Shown: piece after piece, positions 57,895 through 64,000 of the stretch
Numbering within the stretch: the first letter of the stretch is position 1
Layout: every line of letters begins with the position of its first letter
NCBI RefSeq assembly: GCF_016616425.1
Contig: NZ_CP067101.1
Span: forward strand, 2,418,001 to 2,482,000
Reading direction: 5' to 3'
Length of the DNA: 64,000 nt
DNA from: Bradyrhizobium diazoefficiens
GTDB lineage: Bacteria > Pseudomonadota > Alphaproteobacteria > Rhizobiales > Xanthobacteraceae
Notes under the pieces: generated by a model
The model's input: only the letters and a program-made list of their open reading frames with translations
Told to the model about the DNA's origin: nothing
Database searches by the model: none
Translations under genes and position numbers: made by a program

Positions 57895-58478
57895 AGTATC
57901 TGGATGTTGAACAGGGCGGTACGCATTCGCGGCTGCGCCTGCTTGCTCCGATCCGCTACCTTTCTATCCGCCATCCAGAGAAGCGCCGCTATGACGTAAT
58001 CGTTCCATTATCCGTCGCACTGGCGGCATGGATCGTGTACGTAGGCGTCCAACCACGCGCCCCACTGTTCGGCGATGCTGGTTTGTTGCGGTTTGCCAGA
58101 GATCTGTTGATCATGGCTGTACCGTTTATGGTGGGGGCGTTGGCGGCAGTATCGATGGGCGCGCCAGGTAACAACATTGATCGAAGGCCAATGGGAACTG
58201 AGCTTTGGCTGGACAATGACGCTCTGACTATGCGCCAATTCCTTTGCTTTCTGCTAGGTTATCTGAGCTTCTTGGGCCTTGTGACGCTATTCGCTGTCGT
58301 CGGCGCTGGCTTGATGAGGGACGCGGTTATCAGCTGGACAGCAAGTGCTCCGTTGGCTCGAACAGCGGTCTGGGCAATCGGTAGCTTGATCCTGTCTATG
58401 CTTCTATCGTTCTTGTCGGTGACCGTATTTTGGTCGCTCTATTTTCTGACGGACGTTGCTAACCGCAAGGGGAATTAG
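57876..58478 (+). CDS. Island four-helix membrane protein, 200 aa (module gene B)
   Basis: ATG 57876 (MERSRIEYLDVEQGG), overlapping gene A by 19 bp. Four hydrophobic helices are at about 43-58, 70-93, 120-146 and 160-188, joined by short polar loops; the N-terminus is about 40 polar residues. Not recognised. The overlap and shared low G+C mean it is made together with gene A. It stops 3 bp into the convergent integrase stop. Confidence 0.75.
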   Translation: MERSRIEYLDVEQGGTHSRLRLLAPIRYLSIRHPEKRRYDVIVPLSVALAAWIVYVGVQPRAPLFGDAGLLRFARDLLIMAVPFMVGALAAVSMGAPGNNIDRRPMGTELWLDNDALTMRQFLCFLLGYLSFLGLVTLFAVVGAGLMRDAVISWTASAPLARTAVWAIGSLILSMLLSFLSVTVFWSLYFLTDVANRKGN

Positions 58479-59731
58479 CGTCGTCCCCCAAACGCTTCGG
58501 CTGCCTCTTCCTGGAAATCTGGATGGTGATGGCCATAGTTGGCTTCCAGCTGCTCCACGGTCATCCCAAGCCAGCCAGCGGCTTCCCACATATCGACGCC
58601 GGCTTGCATGAGCCAAGTCGCGGCGGTGTGGCGCAGGGAGTGGCGAACCACATCATCGCCCAGCCCCGCATCCTCCAGAATTCCTTCCCAAGCCGACCTG
58701 ATCTTGCCGGCAAGCGGCTGGCCATCGTGGACGCGGTTGACGACGAATCGTATCTGCTCCCCGTTCCTCATGACGCCCGCTGCTCTGAGTTCGGAGGAAC
58801 GCTTCTCGTCGATCTTACGCCAGCGGACTAGGTGAGGGCGCAGCCGGCTGGCGATCTTCGCAGGCGGGCGTCGCTTCTTGGTCGACCGCTCCAAGGCTCC
58901 CTTACCTTGGTACACCATCGCGTCCAGATTCATCCAAGGATGCGTCGTTGTCGGTAGCCACTGTGTGCGGCGGATCGTCTCTTCGCGGCGCGCGCTGTAA
59001 ATACCGACCAACGTGAAACGTGCCGCCGGATAGCGACGGCGGATGATCCACCGCTCACGTCTCAAAAGCTTGCCATCTTCACCTCGTTTCCAGGTCTCTC
59101 GCTCATTGTCCCACACGTAACCAATCGCTGCTCCTAGTAAGCGAGCGGCTTCAACGCGTGTTAGCCACCGGTGACGCCCCTCTGCCTTTGGAGGCAGGGT
59201 GATCTTTGGGACCACGCTAAGTGTGTGTTCTGCGTGATAGGCGTTGACCGCAGCCCGCAAATCCTCAAGTCGACGTCGCGCGGTCTGATCTGAGACCGAG
59301 CTGTTGCGGGGCTTGATGCCTGCCTTTCTGTTGTTCTCATTCGGCGTGCCAGTAGACCAGTCTACAAAATCGCGACAGAGTTGGGCTTTGAGCTCGCTGA
59401 CCGTCTTGTCGCCAAAGAAGGTGTTGAGGTCGAGCAAGCGAATGAGCAGCAGATCGTGTTGTGCCCACGCGCGTTTGTCGCTCTTATCCTTGGGGCGCTT
59501 TGAAATCTCGTAAGCAGTGAGAACATCAGCTATGGCGAGGGCACGCGGGTCAGTGGCACCGATTGTACTAGTATGTCGCCCGCCGATGTAGGTTTCGAGT
59601 ACCTTCGCAGCGCCATCAATGTCGTCGCGGCCGCAGCCTGTGCGGATCTGCCGGCCGCGGTCGAGGATGATCCAGGTCTCATCGTCCTCTCGGAACCAGA
59701 GTCGTGGTGGCTTGGCTTTGCGGCCCGGCAT
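58475..59731 (-). CDS. Tyrosine site-specific recombinase (integrase)
   Basis: 418 aa. Catalytic residues visible: R248 or R249 in YSARREETIRR, H364-x-x-R367-H368 in VRHSLRHTAAT, W387 in AAGWLGM and Y399 in LEANYGHHHPDF. N-terminal arm-binding and core-binding domains occupy about 60-175. It should integrate the island at tRNA 3' ends. The start lies inside the excisionase-like ORF in another frame. Confidence 0.95.
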   Translation of the reverse strand: MPGRKAKPPRLWFREDDETWIILDRGRQIRTGCGRDDIDGAAKVLETYIGGRHTSTIGATDPRALAIADVLTAYEISKRPKDKSDKRAWAQHDLLLIRLLDLNTFFGDKTVSELKAQLCRDFVDWSTGTPNENNRKAGIKPRNSSVSDQTARRRLEDLRAAVNAYHAEHTLSVVPKITLPPKAEGRHRWLTRVEAARLLGAAIGYVWDNERETWKRGEDGKLLRRERWIIRRRYPAARFTLVGIYSARREETIRRTQWLPTTTHPWMNLDAMVYQGKGALERSTKKRRPPAKIASRLRPHLVRWRKIDEKRSSELRAAGVMRNGEQIRFVVNRVHDGQPLAGKIRSAWEGILEDAGLGDDVVRHSLRHTAATWLMQAGVDMWEAAGWLGMTVEQLEANYGHHHPDFQEEAAEAFGGRR

Positions 59732-59967
59732 GACGGCTTGACCAGTTTGCGGATGGCGCGAGGTGTGGTCAAATCTTTGCCTGCCACTTTGGCAATTTCA
59801 AGAGTCCCAATACCTGCGGCCCTGCGCAACGATGATAAGGACAATGGACCGTGCGGGAAAAATACGGTAGCGGCCTCGACCAGCGTCATCACTTCGTCCT
59901 CCCCCCACTGTGCAGGATCGGGCCGGGCTTTCGCACGAGCGAGTCTATCGATCTTACGCTTCGGCAT
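59530..59967 (-). CDS. Excisionase/AlpA-like helix-turn-helix protein
   Basis: 145 aa from ATG 59967 (MPKRKIDRLARAKARPDPAQ). Residues 20-75, including EVMTLVEAATVFFPHGPLS, LSSLRRAAGIGTLEIAKVAG and DLTTPRAIRKLV, resemble the wHTH of recombination-directionality factors paired with rhizobial integrases. The last 67 codons overlap the integrase in another frame; the true end could be earlier if translation is regulated there. The protein likely controls excision. Confidence 0.7.
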   Translation of the reverse strand: MPKRKIDRLARAKARPDPAQWGEDEVMTLVEAATVFFPHGPLSLSSLRRAAGIGTLEIAKVAGKDLTTPRAIRKLVKPSCRAAKPSHHDSGSERTMRPGSSSTAAGRSAQAAAATTLMALRRYSKPTSAGDILVQSVPLTRVPSP

Positions 59968-60114
59968 ATCTTGAACGCGGGACTTGTGAGTGCGCGAGGC
60001 CTTTCGGATCGGCCACCCGTCCAAGGTGTACGCGAAATCTGCTCTTCGAGAAGCGCGCCTCTCATTACATGCGGCAATTGGCGGTTCCCGAGTGCGAATC
60101 GGACATTCGAGATT

Positions 60115-60157
60115 CTTAATCAGCGGGTCCCAGGTTCGAGCCCTGGTGCGCCCACCA
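60115..60157 (+). pseudogene. 3' half of tRNA-Lys(CTT)
   Basis: Begins CTTAATCAGCGGG at the anticodon, then T arm CCAGG-TTCGAGC-CCTGG, acceptor 3' strand TGCGCCC, discriminator A and CCA. No 5' half (it would begin GGGCGCA) lies upstream. A break at the anticodon loop suits an integrase crossover there. This is an attachment-site remnant, about 150 bp upstream of the excisionase start. Confidence 0.8.
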
Positions 60158-60497
60158 TGATCCTCAAGGACTTAGCGGGAAAAACCGTTTGAGACGGCCG
60201 AACTAAAACGGTTTTTCAAACGGCGTTTTTGCGAGCCGGTGGATTAATCCGCTCTCTACAATGTGATCGGCATCGTGGCTGCAGAGGCCGACGGCAGGTC
60301 CTAGAGACGCCCGACACAGCCGGCACTTCTGTTGGTAAACAAGGTGATCTCAACGGTCCCGACGACTAGCGAATTGTGTGTCATCGTGCCTGCTGATAGC
60401 TGCGGCCTGTCAAGATCCGCGTCCACCCGGTTTGCAGCGCCCCTATCGGAAGCATGCCAAAGACGTTCTAGGGAAAGCAGGCCAGGAGAAAACGATC
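60158..60497 (+). other. 340-bp gap between the tRNA-Lys remnant and tenA
   Basis: Contains a hairpin, GAAAAACCGTTT (60179-60190) and AAACGGTTTTTC (60206-60217), a perfect 12-bp stem over a 15-base loop with A/T tracts, which could terminate in both directions. Beyond it no gene, THI-box riboswitch or other RNA is seen. The tenA promoter is presumably within 60218-60480. Confidence 0.55.
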
Positions 60498-61172
60498 GTG
60501 AGCTTCTTCGAGCGTCTAAAGACAGAAGCATCTCTCGAATGGCGGGCTTATACCGAGCATTCCTTCACGGACGGGTTGGCTGATGGCTCGCTTCCCGAAG
60601 CGGCGTTTCGCCACTACCTCGCTCAGGACTACCTGTTCCTCATCGAGTTTGCTCGCGCCTACGCGCTCTCGGTCTACAAGTCGCCCAAGCTTGCCGACAT
60701 GCGTGAAGGGGCGGCCGGCCTCGCGGCCATCCTCGATGTCGAGATGAACCTGCATGTGAAACTCTGCGCCGGTTGGGAGCTGTCTCCGAGCGACCTCGAA
60801 CAAACCCCTCCGGCGGTCGAGATGCTGGCCTATACACGGTACGTGCTCGACGCGGGAATGCGCGGAGATCTGTTGGCACTCAAGGTGGCGCTTGCCCCCT
60901 GCGTAATCGGCTACGCGGAGATCGCAACGCGGCTCGCCGCGCGACCCGACGCGGACGCTGCGACGAACCCATATCGCGTTTGGATCGCCGAGTATGCCAG
61001 CATGCCATACCAGGAGGTCGCGGCGAAAGCGCGGGCGCACTTGGAGCGTCTCGCCGATCGCTACTCCACGCCAGCTCGCGAGGTAGAGCTGATCGCGGTA
61101 TTCAAGGAAGCCACCCGACTCGAGGCCGACTTCTGGGAGATGGGCTGGCGCGCGGGCCAGCATGCGAAATAG
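60498..61172 (+). CDS. tenA: TenA/THI-4 thiaminase II-family protein
   Basis: 224 aa from GTG 60498, with CAGGAGAA 8 bp upstream. Aminopyrimidine aminohydrolase that salvages thiamine breakdown products. Residues aligned with B. subtilis TenA: D44 (AQDYLF), Y112 (AYTRY), C135 (LAPCVIGYAE), Y139 and E205 (KEATRLEADFW) are all present; Y47 is F47. The gene lies between two tRNA 3' fragments. No TPP riboswitch is seen upstream. Confidence 0.92.
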   Translation: MSFFERLKTEASLEWRAYTEHSFTDGLADGSLPEAAFRHYLAQDYLFLIEFARAYALSVYKSPKLADMREGAAGLAAILDVEMNLHVKLCAGWELSPSDLEQTPPAVEMLAYTRYVLDAGMRGDLLALKVALAPCVIGYAEIATRLAARPDADAATNPYRVWIAEYASMPYQEVAAKARAHLERLADRYSTPAREVELIAVFKEATRLEADFWEMGWRAGQHAK

Positions 61173-61186
61173 TCATTCGGCAATTG

Positions 61187-61236
61187 TCAGGCTCATAACC
61201 TGAAGGTCATAGGTTCAAATCCTATCCCCGCAAGCA
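61187..61236 (+). pseudogene. 3' part of tRNA-fMet
   Basis: TCAGG-CTCATAA-CCTGA is the complete anticodon arm (CAT), followed by the T arm ATAGG-TTCAAAT-CCTAT and acceptor strand CCCCGC, then AAGCA where AACCA would end a functional gene. The D arm and 5' acceptor strand are absent. An attachment remnant like the tRNA-Lys half. Confidence 0.85.
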
Positions 61237-61245
61237 AGATTTCAA
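61235..61245. other. 11-bp direct repeat, right copy
   Basis: CAAGATTTCAA, identical to 56673-56683, at the end of the tRNA-fMet fragment. Confidence 0.4.
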
Positions 61246-61262
61246 AATGAAATCAAAGAATT

Positions 61263-61285
61263 AGCCCGCCTCTGGCGGGCTTTTT
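61263..61285 (+). terminator. Rho-independent terminator
   Basis: AGCCCGCC-TCT-GGCGGGCT followed by TTTT. An 8-bp perfect stem 27 bp after the tRNA-fMet fragment; probably the terminator that once served the tRNA locus. Confidence 0.88.
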
Positions 61286-61390
61286 CATGCCTTACAAACC
61301 ATTCCCATTCTATTCGAACGAAAACCATTATTTCGCAACGGGTTAGAGAATTTCCGGGTAGGATTCCCAACCGCTCCCAAGAATTACACG

Positions 61391-61421
61391 GCACAAAACT
61401 GGCACAAAACGGCACAAAAAT
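61391..61421. repeat. GGCACAAAA direct repeats
   Basis: GGCACAAAACT, GGCACAAAAC and GGCACAAAAA stand in tandem at about 10-bp spacing. It may be a phased protein-binding site (for example integrase arm sites). The surrounding gap, 61286-61508, has no gene. Confidence 0.5.
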
Positions 61422-61508
61422 TTCGATGTGAAACCAGCTTTCTCATGTCGATTTTCACCGGCACGTTTGGATCATTATTCTTGTCTTTCGCGCCGACCTA
61501 AGTCGCCG

Positions 61509-61844
61509 CTATTCGCACCAAACGACTTTCCCCGCGCGAACCCAGAAGTGCGATTTGCATCCCTCCCGCACCCAGACCGATGGATGCAAAGATACGTGCC
61601 CACGTTGATCGACCGAAATATCCCACCGCGGCTTCACACCCTTGAGCAGCAGCATTTCCAACCGCTGACCGCAGCCGCACGGGCACCGTAAGCCGACAGA
61701 CCAGTCTTCGTCGTCTTCCCGAGCGACCACGAGATTCCAGAGCGGCAGCCTCTTGGGCAGCATGTCCCCCTCAACGACCACCATGGATCGTCGCGGCGTC
61801 AGGGCGGCGGTGAGCCGACGCCACCATATTGGCTTCTGCTTCAT
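61509..61844 (-). CDS. DUF6527-like Cys-rich protein of the ubiquitin-like cassette
   Basis: 111 aa from ATG 61844, overlapping the JAB-E1 stop by 4 bp (ATGA). Five Cys at 54, 56, 58, 96 and 110: GLRCPCGCGQRLEMLL then REGCKSHFWV and VVWC, which looks like a small zinc-binding fold. It matches what I recall of DUF6527, a protein often found beside bacterial E2/E1/JAB genes. A substrate-binding or E3-like role is only a guess. Confidence 0.75.
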   Translation of the reverse strand: MKQKPIWWRRLTAALTPRRSMVVVEGDMLPKRLPLWNLVVAREDDEDWSVGLRCPCGCGQRLEMLLLKGVKPRWDISVDQRGHVSLHPSVWVREGCKSHFWVRAGKVVWCE

Positions 61845-63232
61845 GCGACCCTCCGCCGTCGGGCAAGCGCTGGAAGCCCAAGCAACGGGTCTGCTTCGCC
61901 TGCTGCCACCGGAAACCGGTCGCCGGCAGCAAACTGACTTTCCGCGAACGTATCTTCGTCCCCTTCCGCCAACATGAATATCGAACGAGCCCGCGTCTCA
62001 TTTGCAAAATTTCGGAATGGGAAGAGCCGTGCGATGAATTCGATCACGCAGGCCGACGCCGACCGCATGTTCAGGGTAATTACCCCTGGCGCCTCTTCGG
62101 CCATGCCACGCAAATAGCCATCCTTGATCTTTTGGGCGTGAGCATCCGGGGCGACCCGTGCGAGATACTCACTCTCCAGCAACGCGGCATCGTAAACGCC
62201 TCGATCCATCAGGCTTGATCCGCCTGGAAAGACATAATCTACGCGCCCATAGACCTCTTCGATCCGGCGTTCGCCGGTCGGCGTCTCTCGGGTAGGTATC
62301 GCCACGCCAACATCGAACAGCGGCATCGCAAAATAGGCGCTCAACCGATCCGCGATATGGCGTCCCTCGGCAGTATCGACGCAGGAGAAAAGCATGTCGG
62401 CTTCGGATGCGGCCAAAATCGCTTCCGCCGCGGCAATTGAATCCGAAATAGGAATAACCTCGCAATCGGGACGGTACCGGCGGATCGCGTTCGCGAACAT
62501 CTCGACCTTGAGTGAGCCGATATCTTGAAGGCCCGAATTCAGGATTCGGTTGAGATTGCGCCCCTCCAGTCGGTCGAAATCGATCAGGATGATTTCACCG
62601 ATCCCCAGACGCGCCAACTGTTCGGCCACGATCGAGCCTGTTCCCGACACACCGATTACACAAACACTTAGCCTTGCGAGCCAGGCGCGCATCCCGCTGG
62701 TAAAGGCCATTGCCCGCACCATAGGGCCGGCAGCCGTCGCACCTTCGTTCCACCATGAGAAAATATCGGTGCCGACGACCATGGTCAGATCGACATTTCG
62801 GGCGGCCCGGCCATTCGCGTAGATGCGGGCACGCATCGCTCCGTCCGGTATCATAATTGCAGAACCCGCAACCTGATCGGTGCCCTGTTGAAGCGCGCTC
62901 ATCAGCGCTACGTCGCTTTTGTCGTCGACGTCGGAAAACGCGTAGAACCCGCCAGGATGAGAATGCACTGCGATTATGACGTCACCGCGTGGTCCTGCCC
63001 GGTCTATGGCCGCTTCCACAAATTCGCCCGGCCATGTGATTGAATCCGGCCTTCGTGTGCAGTGCGCATACGGCACCACGATGATCTCACGACCAAGCAG
63101 TTTTTTCCGGCGCTCGCCAACCTGCCTACAGAGAAGCAGAGCGGCGGCCTCAAGGCCGTCGCCTGGAAAAAGATGATCCTGCAATTGATCGGCGACCTTT
63201 TGAGGAAGAACCAGCGTTGCCTGCCGCTTCAT
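61841..63232 (-). CDS. JAB/JAMM isopeptidase-ThiF E1 fusion protein
   Basis: 463 aa. Residues 1-150 are a JAB (Mov34/MPN) domain with E28 and the metal-binding H90-S-H92-x7-S100-x2-D103 of VHSHPGGFYAFSDVDD. Residues about 170-410 are a ThiF/E1 adenylation domain: nucleotide loop GVSGTGSIVAEQL, D218 in IDFDRLEGRNLNR and a core Cys at 284 (FSCVDTAEGR). The catalytic Cys is not assigned. It would activate and also deconjugate the ubiquitin-like partner. Overlaps both neighbours by 4 bp. Confidence 0.92.
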   Translation of the reverse strand: MKRQATLVLPQKVADQLQDHLFPGDGLEAAALLLCRQVGERRKKLLGREIIVVPYAHCTRRPDSITWPGEFVEAAIDRAGPRGDVIIAVHSHPGGFYAFSDVDDKSDVALMSALQQGTDQVAGSAIMIPDGAMRARIYANGRAARNVDLTMVVGTDIFSWWNEGATAAGPMVRAMAFTSGMRAWLARLSVCVIGVSGTGSIVAEQLARLGIGEIILIDFDRLEGRNLNRILNSGLQDIGSLKVEMFANAIRRYRPDCEVIPISDSIAAAEAILAASEADMLFSCVDTAEGRHIADRLSAYFAMPLFDVGVAIPTRETPTGERRIEEVYGRVDYVFPGGSSLMDRGVYDAALLESEYLARVAPDAHAQKIKDGYLRGMAEEAPGVITLNMRSASACVIEFIARLFPFRNFANETRARSIFMLAEGDEDTFAESQFAAGDRFPVAAGEADPLLGLPALARRRRVA

Positions 63233-63966
63233 CGCTCAACCTCACGGCGCAAGGATTCATCGACAAGCGCGAGATGCGTCGCGAGAGTATCCCGGGCGGC
63301 ATCCCACTGCCGGTGGCGAGACCAGCGCTGAAAAGGCAAGCCCGTCACAGTTTCCGTGTGCTGGGTCTGCCCAATTGTTGCGCCCGACTGGAGTGCCAGC
63401 GCAGGACTGCAATAGAACATGTCGAGTTGGGCGCCCGGATAACTGACCGGTACCTCGATCGCAATATCCGTCACGGATACGTTGTAGCCGGGTGGGACGG
63501 GGTAGTTGCGAAGCAAGAGCCAGCGGCGGCCCACATCGACCAATGTCTCCCAGCGCAGCCCGAGATCATCGAGGTGCCGCTCATCCTGGGGCAACATCGC
63601 GAACTCGACGCGGCGCGCTGCCGCCATTTCGCCGTTGTTGATCTGCCGGGGTGTCAGCCGCAGCTTCTCGATGCCTTTGTGGCGCAGATCAATCACGTAG
63701 TTGAGGTCGACTTCCTTCTTCGGCTCGCCCGCGACCTTCAGGATGATGATCCAGGGCGTGTCGGGATTAAAGCCGGCCTGCTTGATAGCGTGCCGCACGA
63801 CGATTTCCGGGTGAGGCGATTCGATGACCACACCCTGGACGTTGAGCTTCCACGGCCCACCATCGTGGTGAGGATGTTCACCGTGATGATGGTGGTGGCC
63901 ATCATGGCTGTGGTCCTTCTCGCTACGCCCGCCGTCCTCCGGCGTTCTGTCAATTTCCGCGTTCAT
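63229..63966 (-). CDS. Ubiquitin-like (Multi_ubiq-type) domain-E2 (UBC) fusion protein
   Basis: 245 aa from ATG 63966, with GGAGG 7 bp upstream. Residues 16-34 are a His-rich run (DHSHDGHHHHHGEHPHHD). Residues 38-112 look like a ubiquitin-like fold (WKLNVQGVVIESPHPEIV, AGFNPDTPWIIILKV, LNYVIDL). Residues about 118-240 are a Prok-E2_E type UBC domain (WLLLRNYPVPPGYN, PVSYPGAQLDMFYCSPAL, FQRWSRHRQW). C186 is the only Cys in the protein and so the E2 nucleophile candidate. First gene of the cassette in view. Confidence 0.88.
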   Translation of the reverse strand: MNAEIDRTPEDGGRSEKDHSHDGHHHHHGEHPHHDGGPWKLNVQGVVIESPHPEIVVRHAIKQAGFNPDTPWIIILKVAGEPKKEVDLNYVIDLRHKGIEKLRLTPRQINNGEMAAARRVEFAMLPQDERHLDDLGLRWETLVDVGRRWLLLRNYPVPPGYNVSVTDIAIEVPVSYPGAQLDMFYCSPALALQSGATIGQTQHTETVTGLPFQRWSRHRQWDAARDTLATHLALVDESLRREVER

Positions 63967-64000
63967 ATGTGCCTCCGTGTGGCGCTAGTGCTCCGGTCGT

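Noticed and set aside
59851..60192. Plus-strand ORF across the tRNA-Lys fragment
   Set aside because: It runs through the tRNA remnant and opposite the excisionase gene; the translated sequence looks like a chance frame.
60158..60497. TPP riboswitch upstream of tenA
   Set aside because: No conserved THI-box core (CTGAGA and its partner) is present in the gap.
61391..61421. CRISPR-like array
   Set aside because: Only three copies of a 9-bp unit spaced by one or two bases; no spacers of regular length and no cas genes in the window.
61428..61691. Plus-strand 87-codon ORF opposite the DUF6527 gene
   Set aside because: It is antisense to a gene with clear Cys motifs and has no similarity or RBS of its own.

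Overview
The window is GC-rich (visibly about 64-66% G+C) alphaproteobacterial chromosome, most likely Bradyrhizobium or a close relative. Supporting signs are an ETF-QO of the mitochondrial/alphaproteobacterial type, nadABC with a NadQ-like regulator, DUF1236, DUF2007, DUF6894 and TIGR02301 proteins, a two-subunit glycyl-tRNA synthetase, a pyruvate phosphate dikinase with a Lys/Ala-rich tail, and many intergenic palindromic repeats typical of that genus. The genus is inferred; no 16S gene is present.

Layout. 1-56.6 kb is core chromosome. 0-8.6 kb: a VOC protein fragment, rnhB, a polytopic membrane protein, a family-4-like uracil-DNA glycosylase, ETF-QO, a TPR protein and ispE. 8.6-12 kb: a minus-strand operon of an HxlR regulator, a FabF-like ketosynthase, a LysE exporter and an alpha/beta hydrolase, with a palindromic operator candidate in front. 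12.2-19.1 kb: polyprenyl diphosphate synthase, a DUF2007/methyltransferase pair, an S49 peptidase, two small membrane ORFs and glyQS. 19.3-25.1 kb: DUF1236, DUF3096, ppdK and a SleB-type cell-wall hydrolase. 25.2-28.8 kb: nadABC, preceded by two matching palindromes that are probable NadQ operators. 29-39.3 kb: an MFS transporter, an AcuI/YhdH reductase, two tandem chemoreceptors and a giant DUF2339 membrane protein. 39.3-40.3 kb: the NadQ-like Nudix/winged-helix regulator itself. 40.5-56.5 kb: a phosphatase, an HD hydrolase, tag, ygfZ, a dihydroorotase, a rhodanese, a sigma factor, a DUF4142 protein and a cupredoxin, Nudix hydrolases, an SRAP protein, a CoA-transferase plus glycine/proline-reductase-B-like pair, an FAD-linked dehydrogenase and a threonylcarbamoyl-AMP synthase.

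56.6 kb to the end is an accessory island that starts at an intact tRNA-Pro(CGG). It is lower in G+C and uses codons unlike the core. It holds an unrecognised two-gene module (a soluble protein plus a four-helix membrane protein), a tyrosine integrase whose 5' end overlaps an excisionase-like gene out of frame, a 3' half of tRNA-Lys, a tenA thiaminase-family gene, a 3' part of tRNA-fMet with a terminator, and finally a tightly overlapping minus-strand operon.

That last operon (61.5-64.0 kb) is the most striking content. It encodes a complete ubiquitin-like conjugation cassette in three genes: a His-rich protein joining a ubiquitin-like domain to an E2 (UBC) domain in one chain, a JAB/JAMM isopeptidase fused to a ThiF-type E1, and a Cys-rich DUF6527 protein. 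Related bacterial E1/E2/JAB/ubiquitin-like systems act in anti-phage defence, so a defence role in this mobile island is the leading inference.
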